Part shown: positions 44,529 to 55,617 of the stretch, piece after piece | Layout: each line of letters starts with the position of its first letter | How positions within the stretch are numbered: position 1 is the stretch's first letter | Assembly: GCA_025200525.1 (NCBI GenBank) | Contig: CM045761.1 | Coordinates: forward strand, 98,804,182-98,868,181 | Source: Camellia lanceoleosa | Lineage: Eukaryota > Streptophyta > Magnoliopsida > Ericales > Theaceae | DNA: 64,000 nucleotides | Direction: 5' to 3' | The notes under the pieces: generated by a model | Database searches by the model: none | The model's input: only the letters and a program-made list of their open reading frames with translations | Told to the model about the DNA's origin: nothing | Position numbers and translations under genes: made by a program

Positions 44529-46310
44529 TTGATGGCTTTACAAGCCCTTACCAACACCATTATCACCATTGCATCCAGGCTAGCTTCGGTGCAGGCCCCT
44601 TCACCTATAGCAGCTCCAAACCCAGCACTCAACCCGTTTCCTAGGAACCACGCTCCGATCCAAGTGCCTAAACCACTAGCAATACCTCAGGCGAATGGTA
44701 CAACTACTAATTCAACCTAGAAGCAGACTAGTCCTTACTAGTCGGCTCAATTTATCACCCTAGCCGATGTCCAAGCTATACTTGAGCAAGAGCATAGCAA
44801 GAAGAAACTACCTTCATTCCCAAATTCAGATGTTATGCCCCCATACCCTTATAAGATACTAGCCATGTTGTATCCAATTGGGTATACTGTACCCAAGTTT
44901 ATGAAGTTTAACAGGAAGTAAGGCTACAAACAAATTAAGCCAAGCCAAACTTTGTTGAGCTCGAGCTTGGCTCGTTTACTTATCGAGCTCGTTTATTGAG
45001 CTTGAGCTTGGCTTGATAAGAACTGAGCTCTAGCTCGATAAAAAAAATTTAAATATTATTTATATTATTTAATATATAACTCATAAATTTATTATATAAT
45101 TTAAATAAAGATAAATGAGCCGAGTTTGACGAGTCGAGCTTATACAAACTCAAGCGCAGCTCATTTACTAAAAGAGCCTAATATTCGAGCTCGAGCTTGG
45201 CTAGTTTACTAAATGAACCATGCTGAGCCAAGCCCTTAACGAACCAAGCTGAGCCAAGCTTGTTCATGAATAGTTCGGTTCATTTGAAACCCTAACGGGA
45301 AGTAAGTCAATACAAGAGAGCATGTGGTGCGGTTCGTTGAAACCCTTGGCATACATGGTAATGACCACTCTCTACGCCTTTGGAAGTTTTCCAAATCACT
45401 CGCCGAAAGGGCAAATGGTTGGTACGTGAACTTGGAACCCAACTCGATCAAGCGTTGGGAAGAGATGATGAAAAAGTTTCACACAAAGTTAAAGTTCTTC
45501 CGAGTCCAAGAGAAGGTCACAACCCTCACACTTGGGCGAGACACCCAGAAAGAAGGCGTGGACATACTGGACCATGTCAAACGATTCCAGGACAAAGTCG
45601 TTGATTTCCACGAGCCAATGAATGAGGCTCGCCTAGTCAGCATATGTATGGAGGGTGCCATACGAGATTACAAACTCTTTTCGGTAAACCATAGTCTACC
45701 TACCTTTTCAGCCTTGATCGAAGCGGCTTGAAACCTCAGCACCATGAGTCCCTTGCCCAGGTCCTGTGAAAGTCATCGGTACTCCCATAGTAGCAAAGTT
45801 GATGCGGTAATCTCTCTGGGAAAAAGCTGCTCACAAGGAGAAGCGGCATCCTCTCAAAAGAGAAAGAGGTATAAAGATAGAAATCCTTACCCTTGCAATC
45901 TTGAGAATGTCAAAGCCTTGGTCAAAGAGTCGGTAGCCTACCATCGATTGATAATCCCCTAAGCAAGAGGGGAAATGAGAGCCCAAACTACTGTATCTAT
46001 CACCGAGCTACCAAACACCCTACTAGGGACTGTTGGACCTTGAAAAGTATCTTCGAGAAAAAAGTTGTGGCAAATGAGTTGAAGTTCAATGACACGAGTA
46101 GCCATGATGTAAAGAAAAACCTTTATCTTTACCACAAGAAGAAAGAGAAGAATGTAAATATGATTGGGTATCTTAGGCCTTTACGCAATCAAGTGCACAT
46201 GGCATCCTACTATGATGAGTTGGATGAAATAGCAGTAGGCCAACTTTTCGAGGCAATACCTGAGGAAGGAGTACCCATAAAGGATACCCATGCCCATGCT
46301 CTGTAAAACT
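44529..46310 (+). pseudogene. Gag of element T
   Basis: An N-terminal coding stretch (44529-44918) reads MALQALTNTI and, after stops, YPIGYTVPKFMKF. It is then split by a hAT MITE (44919-45294). The capsid core resumes at 45303: VVRFVETLGIHGNDHSLRLW, SKSLAERANGWYVNLEPNSI, KFHTKLKFFRVQEKVTTL and DILDHVKRFQDKVVDF (Retrotrans_gag-type). A zinc-knuckle-like CIYHRATKHPTRDC lies at about 45990-46032. Gag would form the particle. Stops near 44718 and 45731, plus frame changes, inactivate it. Confidence 0.75.
44919..45294. mobile_element. hAT-type MITE copy 1 (in gag of T), 376 bp
   Basis: The ends TAAGGCTACAAAC and TTTGAAACCCTA are decayed forms of TAGGGCTGCAAATGAACC and its complement, as in copy 2. 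The 8-bp flanks are ACAGGAAG and ACGGGAAG. The interior is rich in GAGCTCGAGCTTGGCTCG words around an AT-rich core. A TAGGG start and 8-bp duplication fit hAT. Confidence 0.8.
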
Positions 46311-46479
46311 CGATCAAGTTTCGCACCTTCTCCGACCAGTTGGGACTTAGCCAAGTCGCCAAGTTGGAGGCAACAAAGGCCCTCATCAACATCTCCGAAG
46401 TGCATCATGCCGAAGTTGTTAAGGGTAAGGAGTATGTGTATCGACAAATCTAGGAAGACTATAGGTCCATAACATTTTC

Positions 46480-47110
46480 ATAGGCAGATCGAGCATACCC
46501 ATTCCCTCATAACCGTTATCTCTTTGTCACAACTTACATAAATGATGTGGACTTCACACGTGCTTTCTTTAAAGGAGGGGCATCAATAAACATCATAACT
46601 ACCAATACCTTTACAAAGACTGGTATTCCAAAGTCTTGGATGGTTTGCCAATCCATTACTGTCACAGGTTTCGATGGTGAGAAAAAAGTATTGAGGGCCA
46701 TATTGTAGTGGACTTGGCAGTTAGCAAGATTTGCACTGCAACTAAGTTCCATGTGATTGAGGCAGATATAAATTACCATATGATACTTAGTAGAGCTTGG
46801 ATGCACCGATACGGGGCTTTACCGTCAAGTTACCACCAATGTGTGAAGACCAAACTAGGCAAGAGAACAATAACTATAAACGCATCTGAAAAGCCGTTTA
46901 GGACAGAGGAGGCACATTACTCTGATACAGTTTTCTTCACCAAGCTATTGACTGATGAAACCCCAAGGGCTGGTATAGTTGCCGAGGTGGGAAGACATTC
47001 AAGATGAGGAAGTAGTTCCCACAAGCAGTGGGCACAAGAGAAATAGTAAATCGACAAGTCACTCGCCAAAGATTGTTAAGGTTTACAAGGGTAGCAAGAT
47101 AGTCTACTAC
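46480..47110 (+). pseudogene. Protease of element T
   Basis: FFKGGASINIITTNTFTKTG (about 46564-46623) aligns with the D-G-G-A-S catalytic loop of Tat proteases, with the aspartate position occupied by Lys. Downstream, KFHVIEADINYHMILSRAWM and YGALPSSYHQCVK (46750-46840) form the C-terminal half. Without the aspartate the enzyme cannot function. Confidence 0.7.
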
Positions 47111-47289
47111 CTTTGATGGTCTTAGGGGCTAGACTATGTACCCTGGGAAGATAGCCTTGAGACAAATAAATGTGACAATGACAAGTCCCAAGCAAGGTTA
47201 GTTAAGGTACCTGAAACAACTCCAGAGTACATGCAAGATGGGCTTAAACCACAACAAGAGGTACTTGATGAGGTCAACCTCAACGACTT

Positions 47290-48437
47290 ATCAAGGCAAA
47301 GCAAGTCTGTGTTTATCATTAGTACAATGGCCCCAGCGGCTGGGGCAGAGTTGGTAGCACTACTAAAGCATTATAATGATGTCTTTGCTTAGACATATAA
47401 TGAAATGCCTAGACTTGACCCATCTCTCACTGCCCATCACCTTGACACCTTTTCTAACTCCAAACTTGTAAAGCAGCATGCCAAGAAGTATCATCCTAAT
47501 CTTGCAGCAAAGATTAAGTAGGTATTTGGGGTAAACTAAAAAGTACACTATTTTTACCTATATACACTTATTTGGGTTACATCTATCAACATCTCCTCTC
47601 TACTTTCTAACCAACATCTCTACTTTTCTACACATTTTTTTTATAAAAAGTCAAAAAGTATACTTATTTAGAATATCCCAAACCACCCCTAAGGAAGAGG
47701 TGGAGAAGTTGTAGAAGGCCAAGTTCATTGAGCCCAAATAGTACCCAACATGGTTAACGAATATTATGCCTGTGAAGAAGAAGAATGGCCATATTAGGAT
47801 TTGCATGGACTTTCGTTGAATAAGGCTTGTCCGCAAGATGAGTTTCCATTGCCTGATGTCGATACCCTCGCCGGTTCCACCACAGGACATTAGATGTTCT
47901 CCTTTATAGATGGGTTCAGCTGCTCTAATCTGATAAAGATGGCGGCAAAAGACTCAAAAAAGACAGCATTCAGAACACCCTTGAGAAATTTTTTCTATAC
48001 AATAATTCCTTTCCATTTGAAAAATGTAGGGGCAAACTACCAATGGGCTATGACTGCAGTGTTCCATGATATGTTACATCACAAGGTAGAAGTGTATGTG
48101 GATGATCTAGTGGTAAAGTCTACCGAGGCATATCGACACCTCTATGACTTGAAAAAAAAATTCAACGTTGTTAAAAATTATACCTGAAAATGAACCCTCT
48201 CAAGTGTGCCTTCGGAGTTGCCGCAAGAAAGTTCCTCAATTTCTTGGTGCACCAACATGGAATTGAAGCAGATGGAGATAAAATTAAGTCAATCATGGAA
48301 ATGCCACCGCCACATTTCCAAAAAGCCTTGAAGAAATTCCTGGGCAAAGTGTCATACCTCATGAGGCTTATTCCAGCCCTTGCTAAAACAACCTCTTCTT
48401 TCAAGACATTGCTAAAAGGGAATCACAAGTTCAAATA
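47290..48437 (+). pseudogene. Reverse transcriptase of element T
   Basis: Blocks in order are ELVALLKHYNDVFA (47350), PSLTAHHLDTF, a MITE insertion (47518-47689), YPTWLTNIMPVKKKNGHIRI (47738-47800), a FSFIDGFS-like palm start, AMTAVFHDMLHHKVEVYVDD (48050-48108) with YVDDLVVKS intact, then LKCAFGVAARKFLNFLVHQH and MPPPHFQKALKKFLGKVSYL. Stops lie near 47391, 47518, 47714, 47738 and 48185. The domain is recognisable but non-functional. Confidence 0.8.
47518..47689. mobile_element. Tourist-like MITE in RT of T, 172 bp
   Basis: It is flanked by TAA duplications (47515-47517 and 47690-47692). The ends GTAGGTATTTGGGG and CCAAACCACCCC form imperfect inverted repeats. It contains TAAAAAGTCAAAAAGT, also seen in the intronic MITE at 62198-62324. 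A TAA duplication fits PIF/Harbinger-derived MITEs. Removing it restores the RT reading. Confidence 0.75.
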
Positions 48438-48760
48438 GTTGCAAGACCACCAACAAGCCTTTGATATGGTGAAGAAAACACTTACCTCACCACTCATAAT
48501 GATTGCCCCACAACCTGGAAAGCCTCTGCTACTTTACCTTACCTCCACACCTCGGTCTATTGGAGCTTTACTTGTCCAAGATATAGATAGCATTGAAAAG
48601 CCAATCTATTACATCAATAAGAAAGTCAACGGTGCTAAATCATGGTATACCCCAATTGAGAGGCATTGTTTGGCCTTAATCTTCAAGCCCAGAAGTTGCG
48701 CCATTATTTTTTAGCATATTTGATCCAAGTTGTGACTAGGAGTGATCCAGTTTGATACCT
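48438..48760 (+). pseudogene. RNase H of element T
   Basis: HQQAFDMVKKTLTSPLIMIA, GKPLLLYLTSTPRSIGALLV and KPIYYINKKVNGAKSWYTPI are typical of the polymerase-linked RNase H. The frame ends at a stop at 48712-48714. Confidence 0.75.
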
Positions 48761-49430
48761 ACTGAGCAAGCCCGCTCTAACTAGGAGAATGGGAAGGTAG
48801 TTGTTGGCTTTGGTGGAATATAACATTACGCGCATTACACCAAGGCCTATCAAGAGCCAAGCGCTCGCAAATCTACTAGCACAGTTCCCATCTGCTAAAC
48901 ATGAACCTGCTGAGGTATCTCTACCTGGTGAGGTTTAGGTCTCAGTAGCAGAAGTTAAGACTTATTAAGACTTGAAATTTGATAGAGCCTCTAAGGCTGG
49001 AAATGTGGTGCTAGCATTATACTAACTAGTCAAGATAGAAAGAAGTTTCACCTATCATACAAGCTTAACTTTGAATGCTCAAATAATGAGGTTAAATATA
49101 AGGCACTAATATTGGGTCTGATTGCTGCTCAAAAGAAAGGTCTTCGTAGGTTCAAAATTTGGGGTGACTCCAAACTGGTCGTAAATCAAACACTTGGTGA
49201 CTTAGCTTTGAAGAAACCTCTTTTAGCACCAAACCATAGCATAGTTTAGAGATTGCTTACATAGTTTGATGATGTCCAAATTCAATATAGCCCCCAAGCA
49301 AAAAACCATTTTCCCCATGCCCTAGCTACACTGGGGGCAAAGGTGGATATCCCTGAAGATAGTATAGCCATTGTCATCAAGAAAAGAATAACACCAACAG
49401 TGATAACCAAGGGACGTGCAAAGCAAGATG
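48761..49430 (+). pseudogene. Tether and archaeal-type RNase H of element T
   Basis: Frame-shifting fragments include KFDRASKAGN (about 48978), NFECSNNEVKYKALILGLIA-like text (49070-49130), a DSKLVVNQTLGD-like block (49165-49200) and PHALATLGA (49316-49340). These match the second RNase H of Tat elements. Several stops. Confidence 0.65.
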
Positions 49431-50481
49431 CTAATGGTTGGAAAGAATATATAATTTAACAGTTGAAAATAGCAAAGGAGTTATTAGACCAATAGAACTT
49501 GCATCATTCTTGCTCCTCATAGGAGAGTTGTACTTTCACGGCCCCAATAATCTGTTAACAAGATGTGTCAGTAGGGAAGAGGCAACTTACAAACCTAAAC
49601 AAATCCATGCTAAGGCTTGTGAAGATGGAGATATCAATCTATACCGATAGATGCAGAGGCAAGGCTATTACTGACGAGAGATGGAAAAGGAAAGTGCCAA
49701 GTTGCAGAGGCAATGTGCAAAGTGTCAATCCTATCCAAAAGAATAAGAAGCATATTTCTTAAGCAGTAAAGAATGAAGGCAGCCATACATTGACTTTCTT
49801 AAAAATGGCACACTACTTGCAAACAAAGTCGACGCAATCTGGGTCAAAAGGTGAGCCCTCCACTTCTTCCTTAACCAAGGAAAGTTGTACCAAAGAAGCT
49901 TTGAAGGGGCACCCTTAGCATGTCCATCCAAAGATAAGGAAAATGAAGTACTGAGAGAAGCCCACAAAGTGAAACATTAAGGAGCGCAATGACTGTATGA
50001 GCACCTCATTTACCTCGGCTACTACTGACCGACGATGGAGGAGGACGTCAAGAACTATGTAAGGAGGTGCCAGTCTTGTCAATTTGGGAATCTGATACAT
50101 GAGCCGACAGTTAAGCTACACAATGTCAAGACACCCTACTTGTTTCATACTTGGGCATTTGACTTGGTAGGCCCTATAGCACAATAGTTCAAATGTTATT
50201 AATGGATACTTGCAGTGACCTTAATTAGTACCAAATGGGTAGAGGCTATACCAATAAGAAAGGCAGATGGAATGGGAGTGGCCAACTTTATTAAAGAAAA
50301 CATCATTTGTAGGTTTGGCATACCTAAAGTGATGATGTCCGACATTGGAACTTCTTCTGTGAACCGTCATATGGGAAGGCTGCTAGACATTTACCGAATC
50401 AAGCACTACAAGTCCACTCCATATTACTCCCAAGGGAATACACAAGTCGAGGCAACTAACAAGACCCTTATCCAAATATTG

Positions 50482-50489
50482 AGCAAGAT
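50482..50489. repeat. 8-bp duplication AGCAAGAT, left of hAT MITE copy 2
   Basis: It is identical to 50966-50973. Confidence 0.85.
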
Positions 50490-50965
50490 TAGGGCTGCAA
50501 ATGAACCGAACCGAACCGAGCCGAGCTTTGCTAAGCTCAAGCTCGGCTTGTTTACTTATCGAGCTCGTTTATTAAGCTCAAGCTCTACCCGATAAGAAAT
50601 TGGGCTCAATCTCGGCTCGGCTCGTTAACATTAATAGAACTCGAGCTCAGCTCGGCTCGGCTCGATAAATTTTTTAAATATTATTTATATTATTTAATTT
50701 ATAAATAATGTATTTATACTATTATTTATATATATTGATATTTATTTAATATATAAATAATATATTTATATATTATTTAAATAAAGATAAATGAGCCGAG
50801 CTTGACGAGCTAAGCTTATGCGAGCTCGAGCTCGGATCATTTACTAAATAAGCCTAATATTCAAGCTCTAGCTTAGCTCATTTACTAAACGAACCAAGCC
50901 AAGCCGAACCCTTAACGAGCCGAGTTGAGCTTGTTCATAAACAGCTCGGTTCATTTGCAGCCCTA
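50490..50965. mobile_element. hAT-type MITE copy 2 (in integrase of T), 476 bp
   Basis: The terminal inverted repeats TAGGGCTGCAAATGAACC and GGTTCATTTGCAGCCCTA match at every base over 18 bp. The flanks carry a perfect 8-bp duplication. The interior has GAGCTCGAGCTCGG words on both arms around an AT-rich centre and no coding capacity. It is longer and better preserved than copy 1, so probably younger. Confidence 0.9.
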
Positions 50966-51478
50966 AGCAAGATGATAGATGAAGCTAGAGGCACTTGGTC
51001 TGAATAGATCCCCATAGCACTTTGGGTATACAGGACATCAAAGAGGAAGCCGACCTAGGCAACTCCATTTTCTTTAGTGTATGGGTCCAAAACCGTGCTA
51101 CCTATTGAGTTGGTAGTACCCTTAACAAGAATGGCTATGTCGGCACACTTGGTTCCAGATACCAAAAGAAGTGACATAGAAACAGTCGAAGAAAGAAGAG
51201 ATCAAGCCTCAAGGGTAATGGAAAAGTACCATCAGCCCATAGCTCGCGTCTACAATTAATCCATCTATAATAGAAAATTCAAAGAATGAGATCTTGTGGG
51301 AAAAACATTGGATGCAATCATGTGGGAGTAGCCAACCCCTAAGTTTTCACCAAAATGGGAAGGCCCTCACGAAGTTGGTGAGGCAAGTAGTGGCGGTTAC
51401 TACAAGTTGGTGAGGGTAGATAATGGGTTTATAACTAGTCCTGTAAATGCCAAATATATAAAGGAATACTTTCTTTAG

Positions 51479-51780
51479 CTTTTTGTTAGCAAACAGTTTC
51501 AAGTCTTTGTTGATATTTCCTAATACTTAGTGTGAAGAAATTTTTTCATTCTTAGTGAAATTTTATCTATGTAAAGGCTTAGCCATGTTGAAGTTTTATC
51601 CATGGCAAGTGAGTTTCACTTATCTTTTCTTCAAAAAGTTATGTAATGTAAAGAAAGCAATGAAATGAAACTCAGAAGTACTACCACAATGCTTAATATT
51701 CATAGATTGTTCAGAGACTTCATTACATCATATGTCCCCATGAGGATAGAAAGAAGTTGTGAAACAAAAGAGAAAATACA
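51479..51780. other. Junction between integrase and antisense gene C
   Basis: About 300 bp of AT-rich sequence lies between two convergent genes. I see nothing specific. Confidence 0.5.
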
Positions 51781-54700
51781 TCATGCCTGGCCCTTCATCA
51801 AGGAGTTTGTCAGACCAACATCTTGAGGCAGCTGGGCAACAAGAGTAGAGTCTTTCTCCCTGAACCAAGCCAAGTTCTAACGGTGTTGCTCTAAGGCACA
51901 CTCACAATCCCTGATGGTTTGCTCCAAAGAACTAATCATAGCTATGTTGTTAGCATGTTCAAGAAACCCATTAACCTTCTAGAGCATATCCTTCATCCAC
52001 GACAAATTCAGGTCAGTCATCTTAAACCCGTTGAGGTTTGCCTTAGCATCTCCCACGAACTTGCCCGAAATTGTCAAAACCTTCATGGTAGCAAGATAAT
52101 GAATGAAGCCAATGAGAGACTCCAATAGTGCTATTTGCACCATGGAGCCAGGAACATTAAAAGCAGTCAGGTTTTCAGGATGCAGTGCTTCAATGCAGAC
52201 AAGTATGGGAGCAGCTTCAGTCGACACCCAATAGTTCAACAAAGAAACCCTTGCCGAAGGCCTAGGGGACTCTAACATGGCACTACCAGCATGGTTGACG
52301 AGAGGTAAACTTGTAGAACAACCAAATGTCTGAAGCCGATGAACTTCCCCAGAAAAAGATTGCCCGATGTTTGTAATAGTGTTTGAGTGGATAGATACTA
52401 GAAAATGACCCAAGAAACTGATCTCACGAGACAAGCCAAAACTCTCACCACCTCCTTGCGGGATTAAAAGGAGGTCGTCAATATGATTATCCCTAATGTT
52501 CAAGTCAGGAATGGCAGTGTTGTCCATTCTTTTAAAGAAGTCTCACGACCTCCCAAGATCAGTCGGTACTGTAAGGAAGTAGGTGGCGTAAAGATCAACA
52601 AGCTGGTTTGAAGTTGCCGAGGCCACAAGATCAAACGTCCTCACAGCGGCAATAGTGGTGACAGTTGCCAAGTTAATAACCACTTCTGTAAAGCGAGCTC
52701 AGCATGGATGCGCCATACTAGGGTTAGCCGCCATGCCTTCAATCCCCACAACAACTGGGATGTCAGTAGCTACAGTCTGGCAAGCTAATGGAGATTCAGT
52801 AGAATGAGACAAACCCCCAAAAGCTACCAGTACTCGAGGAGGTTCGAGGCCAGGTGTTGCATTCACTACATACTCATCTTTGGGAGTTTCGAGAGCGAAG
52901 TTCTCACTGCCAATGGAGGAATTGTATGAGTGTCTAGGTGGGTCTGAAACAAAAGGATCAACAGGACCTATAACATCTAGGTTTTCAGTATCCTCAGCAA
53001 CTGTGTCACCCTCTACAACTTGCACAATAGTTGGGGCTCAGTGTTGTTCATTACCACTGCTCTCAACAAGCAAGTCATCATGGTCCTCTTCCATAGCCTG
53101 GGCCTCAGCAACTAGCTCTTCCTCGATGTCTAAAGCTACCAGCCTATGGACTTTTGATCTAGGGATCAGTGAAGCAATAGGACTCTTATTGTCCTCGGAG
53201 TCTGAAAAAAGCCCAATGATTGTTGATGGGTCCCCTTGGACCTGAGGGCGGGATGGTAAAAACATTGCCACTTTCTAAAACAAATAGGCCCTGAGGAAAG
53301 GAGAAATGCAACTATTAGAATAATAATTAAAATTGAGGAAAGTATGAAGCAAGGAAATTACTCTAAGTATTGATACCTTGCGGAGCCTTTTCCTAGTGTA
53401 GTCGCTACTTCTTCAACTGCCCTTAACCTCAAATAAGTCACACGGATTGTGGTACCTGTAGAAAAAAGAGACGCCTAAACAAGCTAAGCAGTTATTGCCC
53501 CCGATGGATAAGGCTCCTCTCAGATTGGTGAAGACAAAATCTTGAAGCAGTAGTAGAGATTGGTTTGTTTCCCACGGCCAAAAGGTTGGCGTAATGACAT
53601 GTCCTTTTGAAGGATAGGTTTTGTGGCAAGAACTATGGATTGTTGTTACAGAAATGGTGGAAGGAGTCAAGATTGCGGTGCTTGAAAAGTTTGTGGCTAG
53701 GTGTTAAAGCACTCTATCTTCCAAGTGAAGGTAACTCCAAGAAAATCAAACCCTCTACAAGTGAGTCGGTATGTTCGCGGGTGAATCGCAATAAACTGTG
53801 ATAAAAGTCTTTCTAAGGCGAAAGAGTGCTAGGAATACCTTGGTCCATGCCGAATTGCCTAAGGACACTATCGGGTCAATAAACCACACTCGACATGCCC
53901 TCCTCATACCACACTGGCAGATACCCAGGACAGACCATGGCAATTACAAGGAAAAAGTTGGCATGGATGTTGTCAAGAGAAAAATCTAGATGGCAAGCCT
54001 CAAAAAATTAGAAACCGTTGATCCGCCTGTGAAAGTCTGAGTGTAAGAGCAAAAGACAAACTCATCCATGTCATCAATATAGTCCATGAACGACTTGTTG
54101 GAACCATCACTAGACCACCGGGCAATCCTGGGGAGGGCGTTGTTTACTTGCCTCATAACCACTCATCCCTCTGCATCCAGAACCTTATCAGTAAAAGAGA
54201 CTACAAACTCTTTAGGAGTAGGATCCATAGCGAAAAATCACTCATAGAAGAAAGCTGTCAAGAATTGGGTGTGAACAAAACTCCATACATCATAACGGCC
54301 CATGGATCTCTCCATGTCCGAGTGGATCAAGTCAAGGCGAAAGTTTAGGTTTCCCAAGAAAAGGGGGGCCAAAGAAATATGGAAGTCGCTGCAAAGTTTA
54401 ACCTCTAAGGGGTTCAAACTTTTAGTTGGATTGTTGGGGAAAATGAAGAAAGAAAGGAAATAACTCACGAAAGCAGCCAAATACAAGTTACCACGGTAAC
54501 CCAGACCAACTATAGAATTATGGTCCTCTTTGATGATGTCATCAACCATCGGCTGGATCTCTTTGAAAAAGTCCTTCAACCAAGAAATATATGTGGTCTT
54601 GTCCCTTTTCGACCTCTCCCCTAACAACTTGCCGGTTTTGGCGTCATACCAAGAGCCATGTTTCCTTTCCTCCCAGAAGGGACTCTAAAGAGCAGTAACG

Positions 54701-55271
54701 ATAGTCTGTTCCTCAGCGGTTAGGGAGGTGGAGTTGAAAGTATGATCTCTATGGGAACTGAGACATAACAACACTGAAACATCCTCAAGAGTTATGGTGA
54801 TTTCTCCCCAAGCAACGGAGAGAGTATGAGTGTATCGGCTCTAGCGGGAAAATGACGAAGTCTGTGTTGGTTTGCACCTTACACACAGTAAGCTCCCTTT
54901 AAATCAAAATGGCATTAAGAATTTGAACAGCCCTTAGACGTTGCTCGAAGGCATCATCCTCGATAACATCATTCACCCAAAGAGGCCAGTCAACCAAAGG
55001 ACTGGAGTAAGTGCAATAGCAGATGTAAGAGTGGGGAAAGTCACCGCGTTTAACACGGAACTGCAATACTGAGATAGGGTTGACCATATCATCCTCTTCT
55101 AAAGAAGCCTCAGCAAATAGGAGTAAGGGCTCATCCAAAGAAAGAACAGCGGGGACAAATGCGTCAATGGCTATCTAAAATGGGTCAGCAAGAGCCCCAA
55201 AGTAAAGAACCCTCCTCTATTCAACACCTGGGGGGACAGGTTTGTCGGCCAAGAATCTGTTGCTTGCCATA
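51781..55271 (-). pseudogene. Antisense gene C of T: plant mobile domain protein
   Basis: It starts MASNRFLADKPVPPGVE at 55271. Recognisable plant mobile domain text follows: DMVNPISVLQFRVKRGDFPH and YCTYSSPLVDWPLWVNDVIE (55090-54960), a degraded segment (54890-54640), TTYISWLKDFFKEIQPMVDD, NLYLAAFVSYFLSFFIFPNN and RLDLIHSDMERSMGRYDVWS (54600-54250). A variable, acidic region (53271-52700) and a C-terminal stretch (52527-51979, then on to a TGA at 51781) follow. Introns probably lie near 54200-53280 but I could not fix the junctions. Many stops. It is a different subtype from gene B of Y. Function is unknown; it is inverted relative to pol. Confidence 0.65.
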
Positions 55272-55601
55272 TGAAAGGTATGGGAAACAGAGAAGACTTT
55301 AGAAGAACAAAGAAGTCTTTAAGAAAAAGAAAGCTTAAAATGGGAGAAGTCAAGAGAAAGGGAAGATGAATAAGAAAGGCCCAAGGCTACTACTTATAAA
55401 AGTGGCTAGGAAGATGGGACTAACGCGCCTCCCCAAGACTATCAAGACCCGTCACAGTCAATGCACCTCCCCAAAGCATCATGATCCTGCAAAAGTCGAT
55501 TCAACTTTTCACTAAATAGACGCGACCCTAGGTCTGACTGTTGATGTCATGCACGCACGGGAAAATGGTGCATGTTTCCTACACTCCCAGGAGGAAAATG
55601 T
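55272..55601. other. 3' internal region of T, probable leader or promoter of antisense gene C
   Basis: Purine-rich on the plus strand. It has no gene. By position it should contain the 5' leader of gene C. No clear TATA box was chosen. Confidence 0.4.
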
Positions 55602-55614
55602 AAAGGGGCAAGAA
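55602..55614 (+). other. Polypurine tract of element T
   Basis: AAAGGGGCAAGAA lies just upstream of the 3' LTR. Confidence 0.65.
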
Positions 55615-55617
55615 TTA

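Larger units (their letters stand above)
49431..51478 (+). pseudogene. Integrase of element T
   Basis: The zinc region lies at 49480-50095 (HGPNNLLTRCVSREEA, then RRCQSCQFGN). The core starts near 50150 with WAFDLVGPI, then TKWVEAIPIRKADGMGVANF, MSDIGTS (Asn of SDNG replaced by Ile) and YSQGNTQVEATNKTLIQIL. A hAT MITE splits it at 50490-50965, after which ALWVYRTSKRKPT, YGSKTVLPIELVVP and a C-terminal part ending near 51478 follow. Stops lie near 50188, 51005 and 51258. Confidence 0.8.
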
